From NCBI RefSeq assembly GCF_030687145.1, contig NZ_CP117460.1:4402001-4466000 (forward strand): a stretch of 64,000 nt of DNA, written 5' to 3'. Positions 44,179 through 53,735 of the stretch are shown in pieces. The position numbers and the translations under genes are program-made. The notes below the pieces were generated by a model, which searched no databases, was not told the DNA's origin, and saw nothing but the letters and a program-made list of their open reading frames with translations. Positions within the stretch are counted from its first letter, which is position 1; every line of letters starts with the position of its first letter. The DNA comes from Pseudomonas sp. FP1742. GTDB lineage: Bacteria; Pseudomonadota; Gammaproteobacteria; Pseudomonadales; Pseudomonadaceae.

Positions 44179-45152
44179 CTGTTCTGGTTACTGGCGCCGC
44201 CGGTTTCATCGGGTATCACACCGTCAAGCGTTTGTGTCAAGAAGGCCTTGAAGTCGTCGGTATCGACAACCTCAACGACTACTACAGCGTGGAACTCAAA
44301 CAGGCACGGCTCAAGGAGCTGGAATCCTTGCCGGGCTTTCATTTCCAGACCATGGACATCGTCGACAAACCGGCGTTGATGGCGTTGTTCCAGGCCCATG
44401 CCTTCACCGAGGTCGTGCACCTGGCCGCCCAGGCGGGTGTTCGCTATTCACTGGACAACCCGGACGTCTATGCGCAGTCCAATCTGGTGGGTTTTCTGAA
44501 TGTGCTGGAAGCCTGTCGGCACCATCGCCCCGCACATCTGATCTATGCCTCGAGCAGTTCGGTGTACGGCACCAACAGCAAAATGCCGTTCTGTGTCGAA
44601 GACGCCGTCGATCATCCCATTTCGCTGTACGCCGCCACTAAACGCGCCAATGAACTGCTGGCACACAGCTATTGCCATCTCTATGGCCTGAAAGCCAGCG
44701 GCCTGCGCTTTTTCACCGTCTACGGCCCCTGGGGGCGCCCCGACATGGCGCTGTTCAAGTTTACCGAGGCGATCCTGAAAGGCTTGCCAATCGACATCTA
44801 TAACCATGGCCAGATGTCGCGCGACTTCACTTATGTCGACGACATCGTTGAAAGCGTCGCCCGCCTGCGCTCCAAGCCGCCGGTGCCGAACGAGCCGGGC
44901 GCTGGCGTAAACCGGATTTTCAACATCGGCCGCGGCCAACCGGTGCCGCTGCTGGAGTTCGTCGATTGCCTGGAATCGGCGCTGGGCATCAAGGCCCAAC
45001 GCAACTTCATGCCGCTACAGGCAGGCGATGTAGTCAAGACCTGGGCCGATATTTCGGCACTGGCCGAATGGGTCGACTTCCGTCCTCAAGTGACGGTTGC
45101 GACAGGTGTAGCGGAATTTGTGAAGTGGTATCGCCACTTCTATCAGATATAA
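44175..45152 (+). CDS. UDP-glucuronate 4-epimerase-like NAD-dependent epimerase
   Basis: A 325-residue extended-SDR enzyme. The NAD-binding VTGAAGFIGYHTVKRL is at the start, IDNLNDYYSVELKQARLKEL is typical of UDP-glucuronate epimerases, and there is a catalytic Ser with YAATKRANE (Tyr-x3-Lys). It likely interconverts UDP-glucuronic and UDP-galacturonic acid in the cytoplasm. The start overlaps the small ORF upstream (ATGA). It heads a run of five enzymes for sugar-lipid modification ending at 48673. Confidence 0.85.
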   Translation: MTVLVTGAAGFIGYHTVKRLCQEGLEVVGIDNLNDYYSVELKQARLKELESLPGFHFQTMDIVDKPALMALFQAHAFTEVVHLAAQAGVRYSLDNPDVYAQSNLVGFLNVLEACRHHRPAHLIYASSSSVYGTNSKMPFCVEDAVDHPISLYAATKRANELLAHSYCHLYGLKASGLRFFTVYGPWGRPDMALFKFTEAILKGLPIDIYNHGQMSRDFTYVDDIVESVARLRSKPPVPNEPGAGVNRIFNIGRGQPVPLLEFVDCLESALGIKAQRNFMPLQAGDVVKTWADISALAEWVDFRPQVTVATGVAEFVKWYRHFYQI

Positions 45153-45201
45153 AACGTTAGCCCTTGATAAAAATAGACCAGGGAGCAAGGGAGAGGACTC
45201 T

Positions 45202-45942
45202 ATGAGCCAAGACATTTTTGTATCTGTATTGATTCCAGCAAAGAACGAAGCAAACAACCTCAAGCCGTTACTTGAGGAAGTCCACGCCGCATTGAACGGT
45301 GAGGCCTACGAAATCATTGTGGTGGACGATGGCAGCACCGACTCCACCTTGCATGAACTGCGGCAGCTGAAAAACAACGGCCTGGATACATTGCGCATCC
45401 TGCGCCATGAGCGCTCGCTGGGGCAAAGCACCTCGCTCTACCACGCGGCAATCGCCGCCCGGGGGCAATGGCTGGCCACGCTTGATGGCGACGGTCAAAA
45501 CGATCCCGCGGACATCCCGGGGATGTTGGCACTGGTACGCGGCGAAAAAGGTCTGGTCGACGTTCAGCTGGTAGCCGGGCACCGGGTCAACCGCCGCGAT
45601 ACCGCGAGCAAACGCTGGGCCTCGCGTTTCGCCAACGGGCTGCGCCGCCGCCTGCTCAATGACGATACCCCGGACACCGGCTGCGGGCTGAAGCTGATCG
45701 AGCGCGCGGCGTTTCTGCGCCTGCCGTACTTCGACCACATGCATCGGTACATTCCCGCGCTGATCCAGCGTCACAACGGCCGAATGATCGTCCACCCGGT
45801 CAACCACCGGCCCCGCACCGCCGGGGTGTCCAAATACGGCAACATCGACCGCGCCCTCGTGGGCATTCTCGACCTGTTCGGTGTGTGGTGGCTGATCAAG
45901 CGCACGCGATTGAACACCAACGCGCAGGAGATCGAAGGATGA
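45202..45942 (+). CDS. Family 2 glycosyltransferase (polyprenyl-phosphate sugar synthase-like)
   Basis: A 246-residue GT2 of the DPM1/ArnC type: VSVLIPAKNEANNL, IIVVDDGSTDST, LDGDGQNDP (DxD-like), and a GCGLKLIER and HPVNHRPRTAGVSKYG ending. It has no C-terminal membrane helices of the ArnC kind; the small LABN protein that follows may supply membrane anchoring. It probably transfers a sugar from a UDP-sugar to undecaprenyl phosphate. It overlaps the next start by ATGA. Confidence 0.87.
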   Translation: MSQDIFVSVLIPAKNEANNLKPLLEEVHAALNGEAYEIIVVDDGSTDSTLHELRQLKNNGLDTLRILRHERSLGQSTSLYHAAIAARGQWLATLDGDGQNDPADIPGMLALVRGEKGLVDVQLVAGHRVNRRDTASKRWASRFANGLRRRLLNDDTPDTGCGLKLIERAAFLRLPYFDHMHRYIPALIQRHNGRMIVHPVNHRPRTAGVSKYGNIDRALVGILDLFGVWWLIKRTRLNTNAQEIEG

Positions 45943-46217
45943 ACCTCTCCCGCGAAACCCTGTGGCTGGTGGTCGGTTTCGCCGGCCAGATCGCCTTTAC
46001 CGGTCGCTTCATCCTGCAGTGGCTGTACAGCGAATACAAAAAACGCAGCGTGATCCCGGTGAGTTTCTGGTACCTGAGCATTGTCGGCAGCGCCCTGCTG
46101 CTCGCTTATGCCATTTACCGGGCAGACCCGGTGTTCATCGCCGGCCAGGCCTTTGGCTCCATTGTCTATCTGCGCAATTTGCAATTGATTGCCCGCAGCA
46201 AACACCTGAAGGACTGA
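45939..46217 (+). CDS. LABN-domain small membrane protein
   Basis: A 92-residue protein with three hydrophobic segments and the lipid-A-biosynthesis N-terminal domain hallmarks GQIAFTGRFILQWLYSE and PVSFWYLSIVGSALLL. Such proteins pair with DPM1-like GT2 enzymes as small membrane partners. Its ATG overlaps the GT2 stop. The ArnT-like transferase follows 3 bp later. Confidence 0.87.
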   Translation: MNLSRETLWLVVGFAGQIAFTGRFILQWLYSEYKKRSVIPVSFWYLSIVGSALLLAYAIYRADPVFIAGQAFGSIVYLRNLQLIARSKHLKD

Positions 46218-46220
46218 GCC

Positions 46221-47741
46221 ATGCGTAAAACCCTGTCGCCTGGCATTGAATGCCTGGGCCTGGTGCTGCTTGCCTTGCTGTTGATCGGCGCTGGCCTGGG
46301 GCTGCGTCAACCGCAAAACGTGGACGAGGAACGCTTCCTCGGCGTAGCGCTGGAAATGCTGCACAACGGCTCGTGGTTCATCCCACACCGCGCTGCGGAA
46401 ATCTATGGCGATAAACCGCCGGTCTTCATGTGGATGGTGGCGTTCTTCGCGTGGCTCACCGGCCTGCCCGCCCTCGCCCTGTATATTCCGGGGATGTTGT
46501 CGGCGGCGACGGTCACGGCCGTGGTCTACGACCTGGGCCGCCGGCTGTGGAATCAGCACATCGGTCGAATAGCCGCGCTGTTGTACCTGGCCACGTACCA
46601 GACTTACAGCATCCTGCGTACCGGCCAGATCGACAGCCTGTTGATTCTGTTCACGTCCCTGGGCCTGTACGGACTGGCGCGGCACCTGCTGCTCGGGCCG
46701 GCCTGGCGCTGGTTTTACGTGGGCTGCGCCGCCATGGGCATTGGCATAATCACCAAAGGGGTCGGCTTCGTCCCGGCCTTGATGCTGATTCCGTATGCCT
46801 ATGCGGTGCGCAAGAACTGGTCCGGTGTAGTGGCCATGCCCGGCCAGAAACGCAAGTGGTTCCTGGGCTTTCTGGTGGCGCTCGGCGCCATCGCGATCTG
46901 GCTGCTGCCACTGGCACTGTCCATTGTGCTCAATGGCTCCGCGGAAGAAATCGCCTATGCGCGAGAAATCCTGCTGCGCCAGACGGCGGCACGCTATGCC
47001 GCCGCGTGGGACCACCGCGAACCGTTCTGGTATTTCTTCGTCAACGTGATCCCGCAATACTGGCTGCCGTTGGTGCTGGCCCTGCCGTGGCTGGTGCCAG
47101 CCTGGCGCAAGCAACTGCGCAAGCATGACGGTCGAGTGCTGGTGTTGTTAAGCTGGGTCGTGCTGGTGGTGCTGTTCTTCTGCCTGAGCACCGGCAAGCG
47201 CAAGTTGTACATCTATCCGGCATTGCCGGGGCTGGCACTGGTGGCGGCGCCGCTGATTCCCTGGCTGCTCAAGCGCTGGTTCGCCAAGCGCCCGCGGGGT
47301 ATGCGGGTATTCCAGGCGCTGGTGGTGACCTGGTTTGCTCTATGGTTCGCCCGCGGCTTCATCGAGCCGATCAAGGAAGGCCCCAACCCTCATGAAGCGA
47401 TCATGGCGCAGGCGGCAACCATGACCCACGGCGCCGAGCTGGTGTTGGTGGACTGGCGCGAGGGCCACTGGTTATTCGCCCGCCAGCCGATCGTGCATTT
47501 CGGGATGAGCAACTCCTCGGTCGAACAAGCGGCGTTGTGGCTGCGCGAACACCGTGACGCCTACGCGTTGGTCCCGGACGAAGTGCTGAGCCAGTGTTTC
47601 AATCCCCAGGCCGCCCATGAGCTGGGCGAAACGTCTCGTGCGCAGTGGTCGATCGTCGGCGCCGATGCCGATAACGGCAAATGCCAGCCCGGACAACCCG
47701 CAAAGGTCTATCGCTTCAGCTGGGACAAGGACAAGTCATGA
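46221..47741 (+). CDS. ArnT-like family 39 glycosyltransferase
   Basis: A 506-residue multi-helix membrane enzyme. The first periplasmic loop carries NVDEERFLGVALEML (acidic catalytic site) and AAEIYGDKPPVFMWMVAFF, typical of GT39/ArnT and PMT-like transferases. The C-terminal soluble part is periplasmic. It would move a sugar from undecaprenyl phosphate to lipid A or another envelope acceptor. It is coupled to the next gene by an ATGA overlap. The donor sugar could be galacturonic acid in view of the epimerase; this is inference. Confidence 0.85.
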   Translation: MRKTLSPGIECLGLVLLALLLIGAGLGLRQPQNVDEERFLGVALEMLHNGSWFIPHRAAEIYGDKPPVFMWMVAFFAWLTGLPALALYIPGMLSAATVTAVVYDLGRRLWNQHIGRIAALLYLATYQTYSILRTGQIDSLLILFTSLGLYGLARHLLLGPAWRWFYVGCAAMGIGIITKGVGFVPALMLIPYAYAVRKNWSGVVAMPGQKRKWFLGFLVALGAIAIWLLPLALSIVLNGSAEEIAYAREILLRQTAARYAAAWDHREPFWYFFVNVIPQYWLPLVLALPWLVPAWRKQLRKHDGRVLVLLSWVVLVVLFFCLSTGKRKLYIYPALPGLALVAAPLIPWLLKRWFAKRPRGMRVFQALVVTWFALWFARGFIEPIKEGPNPHEAIMAQAATMTHGAELVLVDWREGHWLFARQPIVHFGMSNSSVEQAALWLREHRDAYALVPDEVLSQCFNPQAAHELGETSRAQWSIVGADADNGKCQPGQPAKVYRFSWDKDKS

Positions 47742-48673
47742 GCAAGAGAGGGACGCTGGGGATATTTTTCATTGTTGTACTGCTTGGCGCTTATGCGGTT
47801 TCCGCTCGTTTCATGGTCCACCAGCAGCTGTACGCGTACTGGAAAAACCTTTGGCATGGCAATCAGGCGCCGGATAAAAATATCTGGCTGCCGGACTATA
47901 AAGCGGTGATCCAGGCAAAACCTGTCGCGGACATCACCAATCTGTCCGGTATTGCCTATGACCCGGAGCACGATCGTCTGCTGGGTATCACCAATGGTGT
48001 GCCCATGCAGATTGTGGCCATGAGCCGCAATGGTGATCTGCTCGAACGTTACCCGTTGATCGGCTTCCAGGACACCGAAGGCCTTGCTTACATGGGCAAC
48101 GGACGCGTAGTGATCGCCGATGAACAGTTGCAACGACTGTACGTCGTCACCTTGCCGGACAGCCCTGGCCCCATCCATGTGGAAAACGCCCCCTTTGTCG
48201 CCATCGAGATCAACCTGAGCGAACACAACAAGGGCTTTGAAGGCGTGACCTATGATGCGGCCAATGATCGTATCTTCGCGATCAAGGAACGCGATCCGCG
48301 GCAGCTGTTTACGGTCACGGGCATGCTGACGTCCATCGGCGGCCCGTTGCAGATCCACATCAAGGACTTGACCCACTGGATCGACCGCAGCGTCTTCGGC
48401 CTGGATCTTTCCGAGGGTTACTACGATCCGCGGACCGGTCACTTGCTGTTATTGAGCGAGCAATCCAGCAACGTGACCGAACTGGACCAGGACGGCAACT
48501 TTGTCAGCTTCCGCTCCCTGCTCGGCCTGAATGACCTGAAAAAAACCATACCGCAAGCCGAAGGCATGACCATGGACACCTCCGGCGAGCTGTACATTGT
48601 GAGCGAGCCCAATCTGTTCTACCGGTTCAGCAAATCGAAGGCCGCTGTGGCGGAGAATCAGCAGAAGCATTAA
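47738..48673 (+). CDS. SdiA-regulated-like beta-propeller protein
   Basis: A 311-residue protein with a hydrophobic N-terminal helix (LGIFFIVVLLGAYAVSA) serving as anchor or signal. The rest is a propeller-like domain: LSGIAYDPEHDRLLGI, DTEGLAYMGNGRVVIADEQ, NKGFEGVTYDAANDRIFAIK and LLLLSEQSSNVTELD. It matches the SdiA-regulated family, some members of which are periplasmic esterase-like or sugar-binding proteins. It is last in the sugar-lipid operon, overlapping the GT39 stop. Confidence 0.82.
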   Translation: MSKRGTLGIFFIVVLLGAYAVSARFMVHQQLYAYWKNLWHGNQAPDKNIWLPDYKAVIQAKPVADITNLSGIAYDPEHDRLLGITNGVPMQIVAMSRNGDLLERYPLIGFQDTEGLAYMGNGRVVIADEQLQRLYVVTLPDSPGPIHVENAPFVAIEINLSEHNKGFEGVTYDAANDRIFAIKERDPRQLFTVTGMLTSIGGPLQIHIKDLTHWIDRSVFGLDLSEGYYDPRTGHLLLLSEQSSNVTELDQDGNFVSFRSLLGLNDLKKTIPQAEGMTMDTSGELYIVSEPNLFYRFSKSKAAVAENQQKH

Positions 48674-48695
48674 TGGGTTTTGTGCTGGATGGGCC

Positions 48696-48798
48696 GGCCT
48701 CTTCGCGAGCAAGCCCGCTCCCACACTGGATCTGCTGTGATCACGAAATGTGACCAACACAGATCAACTGTGGGAGCGGGCTTGCTCGCGAAGAGGCC
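48696..48798. repeat. REP pair, 30-bp perfect inverted arms
   Basis: The arm at 48696-48725 (GGCCTCTTCGCGAGCAAGCC at its left end) is exactly repeated in inverse at 48769-48798. It follows the stop of the sugar-lipid operon, where it may act as a transcript end. Confidence 0.9.
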
Positions 48799-49054
48799 CG
48801 CAAAAACACCCTCCAACTTCCAGCCACACCACCGGATAAATAATCTCCCACCCGTTTGGAGTAGCTTTAGCCGCAGTGCCAACGGCGGTTGCGACCACCT
48901 ATCGGACAACCTCCCGCTCCTTGCACCACTAAACCGACTCCGGGTCTTTAATGGTTGCAGGATTCAAAGCCAGCCCCTCAACCCGTCCAGCCACACGACG
49001 CGCACGCGGGACTGACACCTCGCAACCCACTGCGCAAGCATCGGGAGTCTCGTC

Positions 49055-49804
49055 ATGAAAATCGTCGTCATTGGCGGTACCGGGCTGATCGGCAGGCAGC
49101 TCTGCAAAAACCTGCAAGACCTGGGGCATGAAGCCCTGGCCGCGTCACCGAGCACCGGCGTCAACGCCCTCACCGGCGAGGGCCTGCAAGACGCCTTGCA
49201 AGGCGCCGACGTGGTGGTCGACGTGGCCAACTCACCCTCCTTCGAAGACGCCGCCGTGCTCGAGTTCTTCGAAACCAGCGGGCGCAACCTGCTCGCCGCC
49301 GAGAAGGCCGCCGGCATCAAACACCATGTCGCGCTGTCGGTGGTGGGCACCGAGCGCATGCTCGACAGCGGCTATTTCCGGGCAAAAATGGCCCAGGAAC
49401 AACTCATCAAGGACTCCGGCATCCCCTACACGATCCTGCGGGCTACGCAGTTCTTCGAGTTCATCGGGGCCATTTCCCATTCGGGCGTGCAGGACGGCGA
49501 CACCGTGCGCCTGACCTCCGCCGAGTTGCAGCCGATTGCCGCAACCGATGTCGCGATGGCGCTGGCGAAAGTCGCCGTGCAAGCGCCGAGCAATAACACC
49601 CTGGAAGTGGCCGGGCCTGAGCGCTGGCCGCTGGTGGAGTTCGTGCGCTTGTTTCTGCAACACACCAACGACCCGCGCCAGGCCCAACCGGATGACACGG
49701 TCCCCTACTTCGGCGCGCCGATCGATGACCACTCGCTGACACCGGGAGAGCACCCCATCGTCGGGCCGACGCGCTTCGAGACCTGGCTCAAGAGCAGCGT
49801 TTAA
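49055..49804 (+). CDS. NmrA-like SDR oxidoreductase
   Basis: A 249-residue atypical SDR with the nucleotide-binding VIGGTGLIGRQLCKNL at the start, HHVALSVVGTERM, and TILRATQFFEF in the substrate region. It lacks the Tyr-x3-Lys pair of classical SDRs. The family includes NAD(P)H sensors and quinone or phenylpropane reductases. GGGAG precedes the ATG. The 256-bp gap before it holds no recognised feature. Confidence 0.85.
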   Translation: MKIVVIGGTGLIGRQLCKNLQDLGHEALAASPSTGVNALTGEGLQDALQGADVVVDVANSPSFEDAAVLEFFETSGRNLLAAEKAAGIKHHVALSVVGTERMLDSGYFRAKMAQEQLIKDSGIPYTILRATQFFEFIGAISHSGVQDGDTVRLTSAELQPIAATDVAMALAKVAVQAPSNNTLEVAGPERWPLVEFVRLFLQHTNDPRQAQPDDTVPYFGAPIDDHSLTPGEHPIVGPTRFETWLKSSV

Positions 49805-49819
49805 CCTTCAATCGAGGGC

Positions 49820-51181
49820 TTATACCAACCGCTCGATCTTCTGATGCTGCCAGACCATTTTGTAATACAGGGTCTGCAGCATCAGCATGCCCAGATACGC
49901 CACCGGAAACGCCATCCACACCCCTGGCAGCCCGAAGCGCGCATCCAGCAGATACGCCACCGGCAACTGCACCCCGACCACGCAAACGATCGACACCGCC
50001 ACCGGCACCAACACCGTGCCGCTGGCGCGCATGATGCCGCCGACAATCGCCTGAAAGCCAAACACCAGCAGGCTCCAGAGCATGATGTGCAACAGGTGCT
50101 CGGCCATCGCCCGGGTGGAATCATCCGTAAGAAACAACCCCAGCAACCAGTGCGACAGCAGATAACCCAACACCACCAAACCACCGGTCAGGCACACATT
50201 GATCAACAACCCGGTGCGTAAAATCGCCCCCATGCGCTCTATGCGCCCGGCCCCGATCGCCTGCGCGCCAAGGATCGACGCCGTGATCGCAATCGACAGC
50301 GCCGGAAACTGCACGTAATTGACGATCTGCGTCACCGCCCCATACGCCGCCGTCGCCTGGGAACCGTGCTGGTTCACCAACGCCAGAATCACCAGCTCCG
50401 ACAATGACAGCACCACCATCTGCAACCCGGTCGGCAGCCCGATGCGCAACACCTTGCCAAGGATGACCAGATCCAGCCGCATCGCCGTAAACATCTCCCG
50501 ATCCGGCGCCAACGGATGCCCTTTGCGAATCAACCGCCACGCCAGCCACCCCATCGCCGACAAGTTACCCGCCAACCCCGCCCACGCCGCACTCTGAATC
50601 CCCATCGGCGGCAACCCCAACCACCCGAGAATCAACGCCGGCGTCAGCGCCAGCCCGACACACGTCGACACCACCAGCGCCAACAACGGCGACAGCGTAT
50701 CGCTCACCCCACGCAGCAACTGCGTGAACAACACAAACACCAACAGTGACGGCAAGATCCACATCATCACATGCGCATACGCCACCGCATCATCCAGCAC
50801 ATCCCCCGGCGTGCCCAACCCCTGCAACGCCGGCCGGGCAAACACACTGCCCAACACCGCAGCCACCAACCCGATCATCGCCCCCAACAGCAACGTCGAA
50901 CCGGCGATAGCCTTCACCAGATGCGGCTCACGGGCGCCCCAGGCCTGACCGATCAACACCCCAGCGCCCGCGCCGAGGCCAATGACCAGGGCGATGAAGA
51001 AGAACACCACGGGGAACATGCCCGATACCGCCGCTAACGCCTGGGTGCCGAGCAATTGGCCGATGTAGATGCTGTTGATGGTGCCAGACATGGACTGGAG
51101 GAAGTTGGAGAGGACCATGGGGGCGAGGAACAGGAGGTAGGTTTGCCAGAGGGGGTGTTGGGGTTTGGCTGGGGTTTGCAT
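49820..51181 (-). CDS. MATE family efflux transporter
   Basis: A 453-residue membrane protein with about 12 helices and two homologous halves. The N-terminal half begins PMVLSNFLQSMSGTINSIYI and has GAGAGVLIGQAWGAR; the second has ALSIAITASILGAQAIGAGR. MATE proteins expel cationic drugs or metabolites with Na+ or H+. No clear Shine-Dalgarno was seen. It is convergent with the SDR gene with only 15 bp between stops. Confidence 0.9.
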   Translation of the reverse strand: MQTPAKPQHPLWQTYLLFLAPMVLSNFLQSMSGTINSIYIGQLLGTQALAAVSGMFPVVFFFIALVIGLGAGAGVLIGQAWGAREPHLVKAIAGSTLLLGAMIGLVAAVLGSVFARPALQGLGTPGDVLDDAVAYAHVMMWILPSLLVFVLFTQLLRGVSDTLSPLLALVVSTCVGLALTPALILGWLGLPPMGIQSAAWAGLAGNLSAMGWLAWRLIRKGHPLAPDREMFTAMRLDLVILGKVLRIGLPTGLQMVVLSLSELVILALVNQHGSQATAAYGAVTQIVNYVQFPALSIAITASILGAQAIGAGRIERMGAILRTGLLINVCLTGGLVVLGYLLSHWLLGLFLTDDSTRAMAEHLLHIMLWSLLVFGFQAIVGGIMRASGTVLVPVAVSIVCVVGVQLPVAYLLDARFGLPGVWMAFPVAYLGMLMLQTLYYKMVWQHQKIERLV

Positions 51182-51555
51182 TGAGGGTCCGTCTCGGGTG
51201 GGGGCTGGCGTTTTGGAAATTCTACGCTAGGGCTCTGGGAATAACGCGGTCCTGTTTTTCCCGGATTTGGATAGCATGAGTAATGGCTGCTTTCAGCTGT
51301 GGATTCAACCAGAAACGGACAGTGGACAGGTAACCGCTACCCTCCTTACGCTGGTCCATCCTGGGTACTGTCCCTCTTCCCTCTTCCCTCTTCCCTCTTC
51401 CCGCTCTCCAGAGCCTGCGAAGTCCCCATTAATCGCCATTGCTATAGCGCGCGAAGGCTTGAAGCGTTGCAGATTGGTAGCGACGGCCCTGCCCCAAACA
51501 CATTTGCAGTGGCACGCGACCTCTATTTATTCGGTTACCCAATTCAGCTCATGAC
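51182..51555. other. Gene-free stretch with a short tandem repeat
   Basis: This 374-bp gap between the MATE start and the TetR stop holds no convincing gene. At 51372-51399 the 7-mer CCCTCTT is repeated four times in a row. Nothing else is recognised. Confidence 0.6.
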
Positions 51556-52110
51556 CTAGGCCCGCCACGGTGGAAGAGCCCCTTCGAAAAGTGAAAAAGC
51601 TCGATGCAGGAAACTGTTGAAGCGAACGGCATCACGCCGCAGCCCTGCCTGTTGACCACCAATCAGACACAGATGGGCCACCTGACCAATCACTTCTGCT
51701 TGGCCTGGCATATGGACCAAACGGCGGCACGTCCGTATCGCGAAGTCCAGTCGTCTTGTGTCAACACGCTGCTGAAACTCGCCTACCAACGGATCGTGCA
51801 GCGACCAGGCTCGGATGGAAATTTCCCGCCCAGGCTGTTTCTCAGCGGCAATACTCAAGTAGCGTTTCAAGGTTTCGCCCGCGCTACGACCCTGCGCCGC
51901 ATAAGCGAGCATGCGCTCCGTGTAGTCTTCTTCCCAAGCGGCCAGCAAGGTGCGGACAAAGTCTTCGCGATTGCGGAAATGGTGATAGAACGATCCGCGG
52001 GTCACATTCAAACGGCGCGATAGACTCTCGGCCGAAACGCCAATATGCCCTATTTGGTCGAGGGCCTCAAAACCTGCCGCGATCCAATGGCTACGAGTTA
52101 GTTTTCTCAC
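51556..52110 (-). CDS. TetR family transcriptional regulator
   Basis: A 184-residue regulator. The HTH is at about 20-60 (GVSAESLSRRLNVTRGSFYH, then HFRNREDFVRTLL), followed by a helical ligand-binding domain. It is divergent from the DJ-1/PfpI gene, with a 25-bp imperfect palindrome between them at 52133-52157, which suggests autorepression and control of that neighbour. The ligand is unknown. Confidence 0.88.
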   Translation of the reverse strand: MRKLTRSHWIAAGFEALDQIGHIGVSAESLSRRLNVTRGSFYHHFRNREDFVRTLLAAWEEDYTERMLAYAAQGRSAGETLKRYLSIAAEKQPGREISIRAWSLHDPLVGEFQQRVDTRRLDFAIRTCRRLVHMPGQAEVIGQVAHLCLIGGQQAGLRRDAVRFNSFLHRAFSLFEGALPPWRA

Positions 52111-52132
52111 CAGTTACTTCGCTCCATATTTA

Positions 52133-52157
52133 GCGCCATACAGACTGTGTATGGTGC
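52133..52157. promoter_or_regulatory. Candidate TetR operator
   Basis: GCGCCATAC (52133-52141) and GTATGGTGC (52149-52157) form an inverted repeat with one mismatch and a 7-nt spacer, between the divergent TetR and DJ-1/PfpI genes. Confidence 0.5.
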
Positions 52158-52224
52158 GCAACCGATTGATACGCTGCGAACACCAGCAAAGATGGCCGTT
52201 GCGTTTTGCACGCCAGCACTTTTC

Positions 52225-52857
52225 ATGGAGCTCGCCTTGAAGAAAATCGTTCTGGTTGCTTTCGACCAATTCACTGATATCGACCTATTCCTGATGTGGG
52301 ACATCTTAGGCCGCAACACCGAGGACTGGCACGTCCGAATATTGGGTTCCAGCTCTATCGTGCGATCGGCGCACGGCCTGCCTGTTTCGGTGCACGGTCC
52401 GCTTTCCGAGGCCAATAGTGCCGACGCGGTATTGTTCGTCAGCGGCAAGGAAGGGATACCCGCTGCACTTGCCGCCCCAGATTTCCTGCCGTCGTTTGAA
52501 CTTGACTCCAGACGCCAGCGAATCGGCTCCATATGCGCCGGAGCTTTCATTCTCGAACGGCTTGGGCTGCTCAGCGGCCAAGCAACTACACACCCGGAGG
52601 CACGATCGAGCTTGCAAGCTCTGGGACTTGAGCCCATGGACCAGCCTCTTGTATGCCAGGGGAACGTTGCATCCGCTGGCGGATGCCTTTCGGCGCTCTA
52701 TCTGGTGGGATGGTTGGTTGAATCCTGGTTCGATGTCGACAAGCGCCGTGCGACGTTGCTCCCTGTTCTGCCAGCTGGGCAGCAAGAGCTCTATGATGCC
52801 TTGATCGGGCTCAGTATCCGACAAGGAGAAGTTGGCGCCTCAACAACATCCAGTTAA
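52225..52857 (+). CDS. DJ-1/PfpI family protein
   Basis: A 210-residue class I glutamine-amidotransferase-like protein. It starts KKIVLVAFDQFTDIDLFLMW and has the nucleophile elbow SICAGAFILERLGLL (Cys) and THPEAR. This pattern resembles isonitrile hydratase-like and GlxA N-terminal domains. ATG at 52225 or a TTG at 52237 (after GGAG) may be the start. It is probably the target of the divergent TetR regulator. Confidence 0.8.
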   Translation: MELALKKIVLVAFDQFTDIDLFLMWDILGRNTEDWHVRILGSSSIVRSAHGLPVSVHGPLSEANSADAVLFVSGKEGIPAALAAPDFLPSFELDSRRQRIGSICAGAFILERLGLLSGQATTHPEARSSLQALGLEPMDQPLVCQGNVASAGGCLSALYLVGWLVESWFDVDKRRATLLPVLPAGQQELYDALIGLSIRQGEVGASTTSS

Positions 52858-52979
52858 TCCATGCTCGCTCAGCGAGGCTCTGGACTTCATCAAGGCGTGG
52901 ACATCGACAAACCATCGCAACAAGAAACGCGACATGGCATGTCGTCTAATTAGTCGTTAGAACTCAGGAGAGATCCCCG

Positions 52980-53510
52980 ATGCCCCGAGAGTTTGAGCTC
53001 ATTATGTCCGTGCCAGTCCCCTCGAGGTCCGGCATCACCCACCTTTACAAGGCGATGCACCTGGCGGACGCTTTTGCGATTCGGCTCCCTGCGGGCACAT
53101 CGAGCAATCCAGATTTGCTAGCTCGATTCATCCTTTCCCACCAGCCATCCTGGATCGGATGGCTCATGAAAATCCGAGACACTATCGTTGCCTGTTTTGG
53201 TCTCAAGACGGCCAAACATTTGGCATCACTTGCTAATCGGATTGGAATCTTCAAGGTCTACAGCACGAACCAGACTGAAATCGTGTTGGGAGAGGACGAC
53301 AAGCACCTCGACTTCCGGATATCGATCCTATGTTCTGAAGAGGCAGAGCCGGAAGACAGTCGCCAACTCGTTTTTTCAACCGTGGTCCAGTGCCACAACC
53401 GTCTAGGCCGGACCTACATCTTCGTTATTGCCCCATTTCACCGCTTGGTTGTTAAGGCCAGCCTCCTCCGTGCAGCGCGCGTCGGTTGGCCTCTGGCTAC
53501 CTGCCCTTAA
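52980..53510 (+). CDS. DUF2867 family protein
   Basis: A 176-residue protein with the DUF2867 pattern: YKAMHLADAFAIRLP, HQPSWIGWLMKIRDTIVACF, GLKTAK, and HNRLGRTYIFVIAPFHRLVV near the end. AGGAGAG precedes the ATG. The function of the family is not known; some members lie beside SDR proteins. Confidence 0.83.
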   Translation: MPREFELIMSVPVPSRSGITHLYKAMHLADAFAIRLPAGTSSNPDLLARFILSHQPSWIGWLMKIRDTIVACFGLKTAKHLASLANRIGIFKVYSTNQTEIVLGEDDKHLDFRISILCSEEAEPEDSRQLVFSTVVQCHNRLGRTYIFVIAPFHRLVVKASLLRAARVGWPLATCP

Positions 53511-53667
53511 GGCGCTCGATCAGCTCGCTGTCGTGTTTGAAAGCGACGGCACCACTCACTGGAGTCAGTGGATGTGCAAAGCGAGAGGACAGCTGAACGA
53601 AAAGTTCGATTCACTAAGAGGTGAAGCCGCAACGCTCGCCAATGCAATTAAACGTGCTCAAGACTGA
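53511..53667 (+). pseudogene. Possible remnant of a small DUF6966-like gene
   Basis: Directly after the DUF2867 stop a different frame continues as ALKALDQLAVVFESDGTTHW followed by SQWM and a helical end, stopping at 53667. It looks like the body of a small protein whose 5' end is missing; no start with a Shine-Dalgarno exists. The family resemblance is weak. Confidence 0.25.
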
Positions 53668-53735
53668 ATGCAAAAAAGAATTCGTCACCCGCTTCGACTT
53701 GGTGCTGCGAGTATATTCCGCGGAATAAATGAAAA

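Noticed and set aside
51372..51399. CRISPR-like or phase-variable repeat (four copies of CCCTCTT)
   Set aside because: Too short for CRISPR and not inside or just before a gene start; it lies 150 bp after the MATE promoter region and before the TetR stop.
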